The notes below the pieces were generated by a model. It worked only from the letters and a program-made list of their open reading frames with translations, ran no database searches and had not been told where the DNA came from. Position numbers and translations under genes: made by a program. Below are positions 9,114-17,361 of a DNA stretch of 34,708 nt, one piece after another. Origin of the DNA: Faecalibacterium sp. UBA1360 (GTDB taxonomy: Bacteria > Bacillota > Clostridia > Oscillospirales > Ruminococcaceae); assembly GCA_002306375.1 (NCBI GenBank), contig DBRU01000041.1:1-34708 (forward strand), written 5' to 3'. Every line of letters begins with the position of its first letter. The stretch's first letter is position 1.

Positions 9114-9142
9114 TTGACATTTGCACAGAAAAAGGCGATAAT
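9114..9142 (+). promoter_or_regulatory. Strong sigma-A promoter of the sepF-ylmH-divIVA block
   Basis: TTGACA (9114-9119, perfect -35) and GATAAT (9137-9142, one mismatch to the -10) are separated by 17 bp. This is the best promoter in the window. The predicted leader is about 90 nt long, and the AT-rich stretch at 9194-9208 lies within it. The promoter separates the division genes from the HlyD-like gene upstream. Confidence 0.85.
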
Positions 9143-9241
9143 AGTTTATGTGTATCGCCGGGTTTATTGTCCGTCCGGCGCTGCGCGGCTACCTGATATA
9201 GTATATATCGTGATTTTACACAATGTAGAGGAGAGTCCATC

Positions 9242-9703
9242 ATGTCGATGTTTGACGGTTTGAAAAACGCCCTGGGCATCAACCAGGATCCCGACGGGGA
9301 TGCCTACGTGGATGACACCGAGGACGAGATCTTTGCCGGCGGCCAGGGGGCGTCTGCCGCTTCCGATAATTACGGCCAGCCCGAGCCCGCGCCCCAGCGC
9401 AACAAGGTGGTCAACATCAACGCCACCACCCAGCTGCAGGTGGTCCTGGTCAAGCCCGAGCGCTTTGACGACGCGTCCACCATTGCCGACCAGCTCAACG
9501 CCAAGCGCACGGTGGTGCTGAACCTGGAATCCACCAGCAAGGAAGTGTCCCGCCGCCTGATCGATTTTCTGTCCGGCGTGGCGTATGCCAACAACGGCGA
9601 TATGAAGCGCGTGGCTACCAGCACCTTCATCATCACCCCGTACAATGTGGATATCATGGGTGACTTGATCGACGAACTGGAGAACAATGGCGTCTTCTTC
9701 TGA
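9242..9703 (+). CDS. sepF: Cell division protein SepF
   Basis: A 153-residue SepF (YlmF/DUF552) protein, which bundles FtsZ filaments and tethers the Z-ring to the membrane. The first residues (MSMFDGLKNALGI) fit the amphipathic membrane-binding helix. An acidic, low-complexity linker runs to about residue 58. The conserved core covers about 60-150, with LVKPERFDDASTIAD, VVLNLES and FLSGVAYA. GAGGAG lies about 8 nt before the ATG at 9242. The end overlaps ylmH by 17 bp. The neighbouring divIVA and ylmH genes confirm the assignment. Confidence 0.95.
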   Translation: MSMFDGLKNALGINQDPDGDAYVDDTEDEIFAGGQGASAASDNYGQPEPAPQRNKVVNINATTQLQVVLVKPERFDDASTIADQLNAKRTVVLNLESTSKEVSRRLIDFLSGVAYANNGDMKRVATSTFIITPYNVDIMGDLIDELENNGVFF

Positions 9704-10493
9704 GCACGGCGAACGGGGCTACATCCCGCCGCAAAGTGACGAAGAACGCCTGCTCATGCGCCGGGTGGAAGAACTGTGCCGCCTGGCCGACGCCCGGGGC
9801 ATCCCGCGCGCAACGGGCTTCTTGTCCGACCGGGAACAGGCGCTGGCTGCCGCGGCCATGAACCGGGCCGGGTGCGATTTCGGCCGCTTTTGGGGCGGCT
9901 GGGACGCGGCGGAGCGCAAAGTCCTTTGTGTGGAACCGCCCGACACCTGGGTGCTGGAACCTGTTGCGGTCCTGCGCCTTTCGGCTTTCGGAGCACAGGC
10001 GGGCAAGGCGCCCGGGCACCGCGAATATCTGGGCGCGCTGCTGAACCTTGGCATCGAGCGCGCCTGCGTGGGCGATCTTTTGCCAGACCCGCAAACGCCG
10101 GGGCAGATGTATGCTTTTGTGCTGCAAGGCAAGGCGGATTTTCTGGCTGCGGAACTCAGCCGTGCCGGGGCGTGGACCGTTCGCGCACAGCTCTGCGAGC
10201 AAGTGCCCGACCGGGTCCTGGCCGAGCCGGACCGCACCTTGTACGAGGCCAGTGTGGCCAGCCTGCGGGCGGACGCGGTGCTGGCAAGCATGATGCACAC
10301 ATCCCGCGCCAACGCGGCCCAGGCCATCGCGGCCGGGCGGGTGGAACTCAACCATCTGCCGCTGCGCACGACCCATGAGCCGGTGTATGCCAACGATCTT
10401 TTTACGGTGCGCGGCGCAGGGCGCTGGCGCCTGCAAAGCATCGGCGCGCCCACGCGCAAAGGCCGGATCTTTGTTACCTATTTCCAATATTGA
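9687..10493 (+). CDS. ylmH: YlmH-family S4-domain RNA-binding protein
   Basis: A 268-residue homologue of YlmH, which lies beside sepF and divIVA in Firmicutes and whose S4 domain binds RNA or the ribosome (YlmH is linked to rescue of stalled 50S subunits). The N-terminal domain carries the family's FLSDREQALA element near residues 45-55. The S4 domain covers about residues 183-255, where SMMHTSRANAAQAIAAG leads into the V-x-LN-x-L strand. GGAGA lies just upstream of the ATG, inside sepF. The assignment rests on the domain plus synteny. Confidence 0.9.
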   Translation: MASSSEHGERGYIPPQSDEERLLMRRVEELCRLADARGIPRATGFLSDREQALAAAAMNRAGCDFGRFWGGWDAAERKVLCVEPPDTWVLEPVAVLRLSAFGAQAGKAPGHREYLGALLNLGIERACVGDLLPDPQTPGQMYAFVLQGKADFLAAELSRAGAWTVRAQLCEQVPDRVLAEPDRTLYEASVASLRADAVLASMMHTSRANAAQAIAAGRVELNHLPLRTTHEPVYANDLFTVRGAGRWRLQSIGAPTRKGRIFVTYFQY

Positions 10494-10541
10494 CCAGGAC
10501 CAAAAAAATCGGGGCTTTGGCCCACACAGGAGGAGTTACGG

Positions 10542-11510
10542 ATGATTGCTTCGGAGGATGTCCGCCGCGTGACTTTTGAGCGCGCGATGCGCGGTTATCG
10601 CTGCGAGGATGTGGACGATTATCTCAAGCAGGTCGCGGACAGCATGGACGCGCTCAGCGCCGAAAACGAGGACCTGCAAAAGAAGCTGGTCGTCCTGGCC
10701 CAGCGCATCGATCAGTACCGCGCCGAGGAAGATACCCTGCGCACCACCATGATCAATGCCCAGCGTCTGGGTGAAAATGTGATCCGGGAAGCCAAACAGA
10801 AGGCGGCCGAGATCATCCGTGCAGCCAACATCAAGTCGGAAGACCGTGAGCAGCATGCCAGGGATGAGGTCGAACTGGCTCACCAGGAACTCATTACCCT
10901 GAAAAAAGAGGCCGACAGCTTCAAAAAGACGCTCATGGGAATGTACCGCGAGCACATCGAGGTCCTGAGCAAGATCCCCGAATATCACGGCGAGGCGCCC
11001 GCCCCGCAGCAGGACGACGACACGGCCGTTTACCAGCAGCCTGCCCCGGTCGAACCCGAAGAACAGGCGCCCGTATACGAGGAACCCACCTATCAGGAAC
11101 CTGTGGCGGAAATGTACGAGGAACCCGCGCCCGAGCCGGAATCGGAAGAAGAACAGCCGGCCGACTTTGAGCAGGATGCGTACCAGACCACCGGGTATGA
11201 GGATACCGAATTCTATCAACCCGAGGAAAAGCCCGTACAGGAAGGCAAGGTCGACACCGTTGAATTTGCCTTTGCCCCCAAGCCGGAAGAAGCCGAGTAC
11301 CCGGTGCAGTCCGAACCCGAGGAGGACGAGGACCTGCCCGATGCCTCTGCCCTGTTTGCGGAACCCGCGTCTGCGGCGGGCAAAAAGCCGGCTTCCCGCC
11401 AGCGCGGCGCAGCCAAAAAACCGGCCCGCAAGTCTCGGGCGCAGTCCAAGGCCCAGGACAATCTGCCTTCCGGGTTCGATTCGTTCCAGGGCGTTGATTA
11501 TAACGATTGA
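10542..11510 (+). CDS. divIVA: DivIVA-domain cell division/polarity protein
   Basis: A 322-residue coiled-coil scaffold that in Gram-positive bacteria recognises curved membranes at the septum and poles. The N-terminal domain (about 1-60) has the family sequence around TFERAMRGYRCEDVDDYL. Coiled coil runs to about residue 145. The C-terminal half is unusual: a long Glu/Pro/Tyr-rich stretch (about 150-270) with repeated PVYEEP-like units, then a Lys/Arg/Ala-rich basic segment (about 283-306). AGGAGGAG (about 10528-10535) precedes the ATG. The order sepF-ylmH-divIVA-ileS-lspA matches B. subtilis, except that ylmG is absent. The low-complexity tail may bind partner proteins; that is inference. 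Confidence 0.93.
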   Translation: MIASEDVRRVTFERAMRGYRCEDVDDYLKQVADSMDALSAENEDLQKKLVVLAQRIDQYRAEEDTLRTTMINAQRLGENVIREAKQKAAEIIRAANIKSEDREQHARDEVELAHQELITLKKEADSFKKTLMGMYREHIEVLSKIPEYHGEAPAPQQDDDTAVYQQPAPVEPEEQAPVYEEPTYQEPVAEMYEEPAPEPESEEEQPADFEQDAYQTTGYEDTEFYQPEEKPVQEGKVDTVEFAFAPKPEEAEYPVQSEPEEDEDLPDASALFAEPASAAGKKPASRQRGAAKKPARKSRAQSKAQDNLPSGFDSFQGVDYND

Positions 11511-11520
11511 CCCCGCCAAG

Positions 11521-11560
11521 GCGGCGTGACCCGCCGCCGCGCTTTTGCGGCGCGAGCCGC
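11521..11560 (+). repeat. GC-rich alternating inverted repeats in the ileS leader
   Basis: GCGGCG (11521-11526) can pair with CGCCGC (11532-11537). Alternatively CGCCGC (11535-11540) can pair with GCGGCG (11547-11552), and GCCGCC follows. The two stems exclude one another. No proper T-tract follows either, only TTTT inside a loop, so a classical terminator is unlikely. There is no room for a T-box leader. Confidence 0.45.
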
Positions 11561-11592
11561 CAATATACAGCATAGAGGGAGAGTTGGAGACT

Positions 11593-14370
11593 TTGGCGCA
11601 AAACTACAATGACACCATCCACAAGATGGCCACCCCGTTCGAGATGCGGGCCGGCCTGCCCAAAAAAGAGCCGAAAATGCTCGAGGACTGGGAGAAAAAC
11701 CATGTCTATGAGCAGATGATCGCCGAAAACGAGGGCTGCCCGGATTTCATTTTGCACGACGGCCCGCCGTATGCCAACGGCAGCATCCACATGGGCACCG
11801 CGCTCAACAAGATCATCAAGGACATCATCATCCGCTACAAGAATATGGCGGGCTTCCGCGCGCCCTATGTTCCCGGCTACGACACCCATGGCCTGCCCAT
11901 CGAACTCAAAGCGCTGGGGTCTTTGGGGGACAAAAAGGCCGGCATTTCCAAGCTGGAACTGCGCCGCATCTGCCGCGAATTCGCCACCGAGCACATCGAC
12001 GTGATGAACAACCAGTTCAAGCGCCTGGGCGTGCAGGGAGATTTCGAGAACCCCTACCTGACCCTGCGCCCCGAATTTGAGGCCCGCCAGGTGGAGATCT
12101 TCGGCAAAATGGCCGAGAAGGGGTACATCTACAAGGGCAAGCGCGTGGTGTACTGGTGCCCCGAGGACCAGACCGCCCTGGCCGAAGCCGAGATCGAATA
12201 CGGCGAGGACGAGTGCGATTCTCTGTACGTGCGTTTCAAGCTCACCGCCGACCCCAAGGGCGTGCTGGCCAAGGCCGGCGTGCCGCTGGACAAGGCCTGG
12301 GTCGTGATCTGGACCACCACCACCTGGACGCTGCCCGCCAACGTGGCCACCTGCCTGCACCCGGACTTTGAGTATGCCTTTGTCAAGATCGGCGAAGATT
12401 ATCACATCATGGCGGCCGACCGTGTGGACGTTGCCATGAAAGCCTGCGGCATCACCGATTACACCGTGCTGGACGTGCGCGTGCCTGGCCGCGATCTGGA
12501 ACTTCTGGAGTACAAGCACCCCTTCCTGGACCGCACGGGCCTTGTGATCCTGGGCAACCATGTCACGCTGGACAGCGGCACCGGCTGCGTGCATACCGCT
12601 CCCGGCCACGGCGCCGAGGACTTTGAGGCCTGTGTGGGCCACTATCCCCAGCTGCCCATCGTCATGCCGGTGGACCCCGCCGGCTGCCTGACCGAGGAAG
12701 CCGGCAAGGAATTTGCCGGGCTCAAGGTCTGGACTGCCAACAAGGTCATTCTTGAGCATATCCGCGAAAGCGGCCACCTGTTGGGCGTGGAACACATCGT
12801 TCACCAGTATCCGCACTGCTGGCGCTGCCACCATCCCATCATCTATCGTGCCACCGAGCAGTGGTTCTGCTCCATCGACGCCTTCAAGGACGATGTCTAC
12901 AAGGCCATCGACGGCGTCAAATGGCAGCCCGCCTGGGGCCATGACCGCATGACCGGCATGGTGCGCGACCGCAGCGACTGGTGCATTTCCCGCCAGCGCG
13001 TGTGGGGTGTGCCCATCCCCGCCTTCTACTGCAAGAAATGCGGAAAATATCATATCACTGACACTTCCATCAAGGCCGTGAGCGATTTGTTCCGCAAAGA
13101 GGGCAGCGATGCCTGGTACAAGTACGACGCCAACGACATCATGCCCAAGGGCGAGGTGTGCGAGTGCGGAGCCGCCGACTGGGAAAAAGACGGCGACATC
13201 ATGGACGTCTGGTTCGACTCTGGCTCCACCTGGAGCGCCGTGTGCCGTGAGCGCGAAGAACTGCGCTGGCCCGTGGACCTGTATATGGAAGGCGCCGACC
13301 AGTTCCGCGGCTGGTTCCAGTCCAGCCTGCTGACCAGCGTCGCCACCGAGGGCGTGGCCCCCTACAAGGGCGTTTTGTGCCACGGCTGGGTCGTGGACGC
13401 CCAGGGCAAGCAGATGCACAAGTCTGCCGGCAACGGCATGGAACCGGCCGAGATCATCCGGGATTACGGCGCCGACATCATCCGCCTGTGGGTCGCCTCC
13501 AGCGATTACACCGTGGACGTGCGCGCCGGCAAGGAGATCTTCAAGCAGCTGTCCGAAGCCTACCGCAAAATGCGCAACACCGCCCGGTTCATGCTGGGCA
13601 ACCTGGGCGATTTTGACCCTGCCAAGGATATGGTGGCCGACGACCAGCTGTTCGAGATCGACCGCTGGGCCCTGGAAGCCGTGGCCGAACTGACCCGCAC
13701 CATGCGCGCGGCCTACGACGATTACGACTTCTCCCGCGCGTACCATGCCATCTACAACTTCTGCGTCATCGACATGTCCAACTTCTATATGGACGTGATC
13801 AAGGATCGCCTGTACTGCGCCGACGACCATGCCCGGCGCTGCGCCCAGACGGCTTTGTACCGCATCCTTGTGGACTTCACCAAGCTGCTGGCCCCGATCC
13901 TGTGCTTCACCAGCCAGGAGATCTGGAGCTATGTGCCCAAGATGCCCGGCATGAAGGATTATGTGGTGTTTGAAAAAATGCCCGAACCCAAGCCGGCGGC
14001 CGACGAAGCCTTCGGGGCCAAGTGGGCCCGCATTATGGCCGTGCGCGACGATGTCAAGAAGGTGCTGGAGCAGGCCCGTGCCGACAAGGTCATCGGTTCT
14101 TCGCTGGAAGCTGCGCTGACGTTGTATTGCGGCGGCGACTTGTACGACTTCCTCAACGCCATCCCCATGGATGAGCTGGCCGACCTGATGATCGTTTCTC
14201 AGGTCAAACTCGAACAGGGGGAAGGCGGCGTTAAAGGCGCGCTGGAAGACCTGGGCGTCAGCGCGGCTCACGCTGCGGGCAACAAGTGCCTGCGCTGCTG
14301 GAAGTTCGATTCCGCAGTGTCTGACGACGGTTTGTGCCCGCGCTGCGCCAAGGTGCTGGGCCGCGCATAA
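11593..14370 (+). CDS. ileS: Isoleucine--tRNA ligase
   Basis: Charges tRNA-Ile and edits mischarged Val. The class I HIGH motif reads HMGT from residue 66 in PPYANGSIHMGT. The editing (CP1) domain and a C-terminal zinc knuckle (C899, C902, C915, C918) mark a bacterial-type enzyme. The KMSKS loop reads QMHKS (607-611), a departure at its first and third positions. The start is probably TTG at 11593, about 10 nt after AGAGGGAG; an ATG at 11626 is the alternative. Length from the TTG is 925 residues. The location between divIVA and lspA is conserved in Firmicutes. No T-box lies upstream in the 82-bp gap. Confidence 0.96.
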   Translation: MAQNYNDTIHKMATPFEMRAGLPKKEPKMLEDWEKNHVYEQMIAENEGCPDFILHDGPPYANGSIHMGTALNKIIKDIIIRYKNMAGFRAPYVPGYDTHGLPIELKALGSLGDKKAGISKLELRRICREFATEHIDVMNNQFKRLGVQGDFENPYLTLRPEFEARQVEIFGKMAEKGYIYKGKRVVYWCPEDQTALAEAEIEYGEDECDSLYVRFKLTADPKGVLAKAGVPLDKAWVVIWTTTTWTLPANVATCLHPDFEYAFVKIGEDYHIMAADRVDVAMKACGITDYTVLDVRVPGRDLELLEYKHPFLDRTGLVILGNHVTLDSGTGCVHTAPGHGAEDFEACVGHYPQLPIVMPVDPAGCLTEEAGKEFAGLKVWTANKVILEHIRESGHLLGVEHIVHQYPHCWRCHHPIIYRATEQWFCSIDAFKDDVYKAIDGVKWQPAWGHDRMTGMVRDRSDWCISRQRVWGVPIPAFYCKKCGKYHITDTSIKAVSDLFRKEGSDAWYKYDANDIMPKGEVCECGAADWEKDGDIMDVWFDSGSTWSAVCREREELRWPVDLYMEGADQFRGWFQSSLLTSVATEGVAPYKGVLCHGWVVDAQGKQMHKSAGNGMEPAEIIRDYGADIIRLWVASSDYTVDVRAGKEIFKQLSEAYRKMRNTARFMLGNLGDFDPAKDMVADDQLFEIDRWALEAVAELTRTMRAAYDDYDFSRAYHAIYNFCVIDMSNFYMDVIKDRLYCADDHARRCAQTALYRILVDFTKLLAPILCFTSQEIWSYVPKMPGMKDYVVFEKMPEPKPAADEAFGAKWARIMAVRDDVKKVLEQARADKVIGSSLEAALTLYCGGDLYDFLNAIPMDELADLMIVSQVKLEQGEGGVKGALEDLGVSAAHAAGNKCLRCWKFDSAVSDDGLCPRCAKVLGRA

Positions 14371-14401
14371 GGCAGGCCCGGCAACGGTCCTGATTTTCTG
14401 C

Positions 14402-14438
14402 GGGCGGTGCTCTGCCTTTTTGCAAAGCACCGCCCTTT
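14402..14438 (+). terminator. Probable terminator between ileS and lspA
   Basis: A perfect 10-bp inverted repeat (GGGCGGTGCT 14402-14411 with AGCACCGCCC 14426-14435) encloses a 14-nt loop and is followed by a weak TTTGT tail. The short T-run suggests partial termination, reducing but not abolishing transcription into lspA. Confidence 0.6.
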
Positions 14439-14496
14439 GTAACACATACGATTCCCGGGCGGCCGCAGCTTGCCCGGGTACGGAGGTATCTTCCGA

Positions 14497-15000
14497 ATGC
14501 TGTATGGCATTGCTTCGCTTCTGACGGCGGCCGTTCTGGTCGGCGTGGATCAGTGGCTCAAGATCTGGGCCACCAACGCGCTCAAGCCGCTGGGCAGCGC
14601 GCCGCTTTGGCCTGGCGTTGTGGAACTGCGCTATGTGCTCAACGACGGTATGGCCTTTTCCATGCTCAGCGGCCAGCGTTGGCTGCTTATCGGCATCACG
14701 GGCGTCGTGCTCGTGGTGGTGGCCGGTGTTCTGCTGCTGCGCCCGCTTCCGCGCCTGGAACGCCTGGCCTGGACGCTGGTTCTGGGCGGCGGCGCGGGCA
14801 ACCTCGTCGACCGCATCGCCAGCGGCCTGGTGGTGGACTATCTCAACTTTCAATTCATCCAATTCCCGGTGTTTAATTTTGCGGACATCTGCGTGACGAC
14901 CGGCGTTGGTGTGCTGATCCTGGCCTTCCTGCTTGAGTATGCCGCCGAGCGCCGCAAAGCCCGCGCCCGGAGCCCCGAAACCCCCGATGCAGACGCTTGA
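14497..15000 (+). CDS. lspA: Lipoprotein signal peptidase (signal peptidase II)
   Basis: Membrane aspartic protease that removes signal peptides from diacylglyceryl-modified prolipoproteins, such as the ABC receptor lipoprotein encoded later in this window. It is 167 residues from the ATG at 14497, which follows GGAGG (14482-14486) by 10 nt. Four hydrophobic segments are visible, at about residues 5-22, 60-80, 90-108 and 128-150. The two catalytic aspartates are D105 in GNLVDRI and D130 in FNFADIC. The last 14 bp overlap the downstream pseudouridine synthase gene, as in the common ileS-lspA-rluD arrangement. Confidence 0.96.
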   Translation: MLYGIASLLTAAVLVGVDQWLKIWATNALKPLGSAPLWPGVVELRYVLNDGMAFSMLSGQRWLLIGITGVVLVVVAGVLLLRPLPRLERLAWTLVLGGGAGNLVDRIASGLVVDYLNFQFIQFPVFNFADICVTTGVGVLILAFLLEYAAERRKARARSPETPDADA

Positions 15001-15913
15001 ATGGATCGCTGACGCTTCGGACACCGGGTTGCGCCTGGATCGGTTTCTTGCGCAGCGTCACCCGGAATTGTCCCGCAGCGCCTGGCAGTCATTGCTGGAA
15101 GAGGGGCTTGTGGAACGCGGCGGCGTGCCTGCCAACAAAAAGGACAAGATCGCGCCGGGGGACCGCATCACGGTGTGCCTGCCCGACCCGCAGCCCATTG
15201 AAGCGCAGCCGCAGGACATACCGCTGGACATCGTGTATGAGGACGAGCACCTGCTGGTGGTCAACAAGCCCAAGGGGATGGTCGTGCATCCTGCGCCCGG
15301 CAACCCTGACGGCACGCTGGTCAACGCCCTTTTGTACCATTGCCGGGGCAATTTGTCGGGCATTGGCGGGGCGATCCGCCCGGGTATTGTGCATCGCATC
15401 GACAAGGACACCAGCGGCCTTTTGGTCGTGGCCAAGACGGACGCCGCCCACAAAGGTCTCTGCGAGCAGATGGCTGTGCACGACATCCACCGGGTGTATC
15501 ATGCCGTTGTGTACGGCAATCTCAAAGAGGATGAGGGGACCGTGGACGCCCCCATCGGCCGCGATCCCCGCGACCGCAAAAAGATGGCGGTGACCCAGAC
15601 CAACAGCAAGCAGGCCGTGACCCACTGGCATGTGCTGGAGCGGTTCGGCCGGTTTACCTACATAGCCTGCCGGCTCGAGACCGGCCGTACCCATCAGATC
15701 CGGGTGCACATGGCGCACATCGGTCATCCTTTGGCCGGGGACCCCGTGTACGGGCCCCGCGCCGTCATCAAGACCCTGGAAGGGCAATGTCTGCACGCCA
15801 AGGAACTTGGCTTTGTTCACCCTGTGACCGGGCAGGCGCTTCGATTTGACAGCGAACTGCCGCCGTATTTTCAGGAGTATCTGACTCGGCTCAGAAAGGA
15901 ATGTCGCAAATGA
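14987..15913 (+). CDS. rluD: RluD-family 23S rRNA pseudouridine synthase (YlyB-like)
   Basis: A 308-residue RluA/RluD-type synthase that converts uridine to pseudouridine, presumably in 23S rRNA. An N-terminal S4 domain (about 12-75, TGLRLDRFLAQ) binds RNA. The catalytic motif HRIDKDTSG supplies the active-site Asp at residue 139. Family motifs NKPKGMVVHP and ETGRTHQIRVH are present. The ATG at 14987 lies inside the lspA end; its ribosome site is weak (GGAG at 14969), so translational coupling is likely. The gene ends in ATGA, shared with the next start. The exact target uridine cannot be read from sequence. Confidence 0.93.
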   Translation: MQTLEWIADASDTGLRLDRFLAQRHPELSRSAWQSLLEEGLVERGGVPANKKDKIAPGDRITVCLPDPQPIEAQPQDIPLDIVYEDEHLLVVNKPKGMVVHPAPGNPDGTLVNALLYHCRGNLSGIGGAIRPGIVHRIDKDTSGLLVVAKTDAAHKGLCEQMAVHDIHRVYHAVVYGNLKEDEGTVDAPIGRDPRDRKKMAVTQTNSKQAVTHWHVLERFGRFTYIACRLETGRTHQIRVHMAHIGHPLAGDPVYGPRAVIKTLEGQCLHAKELGFVHPVTGQALRFDSELPPYFQEYLTRLRKECRK

Positions 15914-16737
15914 AACGCAATCTGCACGACTACCTGGTCTTTTGCGATATGGACAACACGCTGCTGACGGCCAAAGAGGGCGTTCCCGAATGCAACCGCG
16001 CCGTCATCAGGCTGTTTCTCCAGTTGGGCGGGCGCTTTACGGTGGCGTCCGGCCGCCCGCCGGAGTCCGTGCGCGCGGCGCTGGGGGACATTGTCCCCAC
16101 GCTGCCGGCCATTTGCTGCAACGGGTCGCTGCTGTATGACTTTTCCGCCGACCGTGTGCTGCGCCACGCCGCGCTGCACCGTGAGCAGGCCTCGGCGGCC
16201 ATTGCGGACGTGATGAACAAGTTCCCGCATGCCGGCGTGGAAGTTATGGCCGGGGCGGGGGAGATGTATGTGGTGCGTGCGAACCCCTACACCCATGCCC
16301 ACCAGGTGGACGAAAAGCTGTCCGGCGTGGCTTGTCCGTTGGACAATGTGCCGGACGGATGGGTCAAGGCCGTGTTTGCCGCCGACCCCGAGACCATCCG
16401 CCGGATCGGGCAGTATGTCAAGGGGCGGTATTACGGCCGCGAAAACTACTTCCTTGCCACCAACAGCATCTATTTTGAGATCATGCCCGCCGGCGTGGGC
16501 AAGGCTTCCGGCATGCGGGATCTGTGTACCCTTTTGGGCGAGCCGATCCAGAACACGCTGGTCATCGGCGACTATTACAACGACCTGGAAATGATGCAGC
16601 AGGCCGGCTACTCGGTGGCGGTGGCCAACGCCCCCGCCGAAGTCAAGGCGGCAGCCGACGAGGTGACGGTGTGCACCTGTTCGGACGGTGCAGTGGGCGA
16701 GTATCTGTACAAGCTCATCGGAGAAGTGGCCGACTGA
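15910..16737 (+). CDS. Cof-type HAD-IIB family phosphatase
   Basis: A 275-residue haloacid-dehalogenase phosphatase of the Cof/YidA type, probably acting on sugar phosphates or similar metabolites. Motif I is CDMDNTLL (nucleophile D13, acid/base D15). The Ser of motif II is in TVASGRP, and motif IV is VIGDYYNDLEMM. The IIB cap lies between, at about residues 80-190. I prefer the ATG at 15910 over 15901: AGAAAGGA (15893-15900) abuts the first ATG but is well spaced for the second, which also overlaps the upstream stop as ATGA. The substrate is unknown. The EIIA gene 18 bp downstream hints at carbohydrate metabolism. Confidence 0.9.
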   Translation: MKRNLHDYLVFCDMDNTLLTAKEGVPECNRAVIRLFLQLGGRFTVASGRPPESVRAALGDIVPTLPAICCNGSLLYDFSADRVLRHAALHREQASAAIADVMNKFPHAGVEVMAGAGEMYVVRANPYTHAHQVDEKLSGVACPLDNVPDGWVKAVFAADPETIRRIGQYVKGRYYGRENYFLATNSIYFEIMPAGVGKASGMRDLCTLLGEPIQNTLVIGDYYNDLEMMQQAGYSVAVANAPAEVKAAADEVTVCTCSDGAVGEYLYKLIGEVAD

Positions 16738-16755
16738 AGCCGAAGGAGGGACCCT

Positions 16756-17226
16756 ATGCGGGTAAGCGACCTTTTGAATCGTGACAGCGTCCTTTTGCAC
16801 GCCGATATCAGCGACGTTGGCGACGCGCTGGGCGTTCTTGTGGAATTGCAGGAATCCAACGGCGTCATCACCAACGGCACGGCCTATTACAACGCCGTGT
16901 GCGAGCGGGAACGCTCGGGCGGCAGCACGGCCATCGGGGAGGGGATCGCCTTGCCCCATGCCTGCAATGCGGGCGTGGCCGCGCCCGGTATAGCCGCGTT
17001 GACGCTGCGGCGCGGGATCGACTGGGGAGCCCCGGACGAAAAGCCCGTGGACCTTGCTTTTATGATCGCGGTGCCCACAAACGTGCAAAGCGACCATCTG
17101 CTGATTTTGGCGCGGCTGGTGAATCTTTTGTCCGAACCGAAACTGGTCAGGGAATTGCGCGCCTGCGTTTCCCGTGAAGATTTCATTATGCGTCTGGCCC
17201 GGGCCGAGGCATCCCGTTTCGCCTGA
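16756..17226 (+). CDS. Stand-alone fructose/mannitol-type PTS EIIA domain
   Basis: A 156-residue EIIA of the fructose family (PtsN/FruA-A type). The phosphorylatable histidine is H68 in GIALPHA, and the preceding REREXXGSTAIGEG-type element (residues 51-63) is typical. AAGGAGGG (16743-16750) gives an excellent ribosome site. No EIIB, EIIC or PRD regulator gene is adjacent, so it may serve a permease encoded elsewhere or act as a PtsN-like regulator. It follows a HAD phosphatase by 18 bp and ends before a strong terminator, so it appears to be the last gene of its unit. The domain call is firm; the role is open. Confidence 0.88.
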   Translation: MRVSDLLNRDSVLLHADISDVGDALGVLVELQESNGVITNGTAYYNAVCERERSGGSTAIGEGIALPHACNAGVAAPGIAALTLRRGIDWGAPDEKPVDLAFMIAVPTNVQSDHLLILARLVNLLSEPKLVRELRACVSREDFIMRLARAEASRFA

Positions 17227-17274
17227 GCGCTTCCGCCGTAACCAAAGGCCGATTGGCGCCCCATCAACAGCGAT

Positions 17275-17317
17275 GCCCTTCCGCAAAGTCCAAACTGCGG
17301 AGGGCGTTTTTGTTTTT
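17275..17317 (+). terminator. Rho-independent terminator after the EIIA gene
   Basis: GCCCTTCCGCA (17275-17285) pairs with TGCGGAGGGC (17296-17305) with one bulged T. A tail of TTTTT-G-TTTTT follows. This clean terminator ends the unit that includes the HAD and EIIA genes. Confidence 0.85.
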
Positions 17318-17361
17318 GCCGGCAGATTCGGCCCGGAAAAGGAAGAAAAAAGGCAAAAACT

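Noticed and set aside
9194..9208. A second -10 (TATAGT/TATATAT) close to sepF
   Set aside because: The nearest -35-like sequence (TTGTCC, 9167-9172) is about 24 bp away, too far. The promoter at 9114-9142 explains expression better.
11511..11592. T-box riboswitch before ileS
   Set aside because: The gap is only 82 bp and has no specifier stem, T-box sequence or terminator/antiterminator pair.
10933..15024. A 1363-codon open frame on the minus strand across divIVA, ileS and lspA
   Set aside because: It is antisense to clearly identified genes. High GC with strong third-position bias leaves antisense frames open, and the translation has no recognisable domain and is low in complexity (His/Gly/Val-rich).
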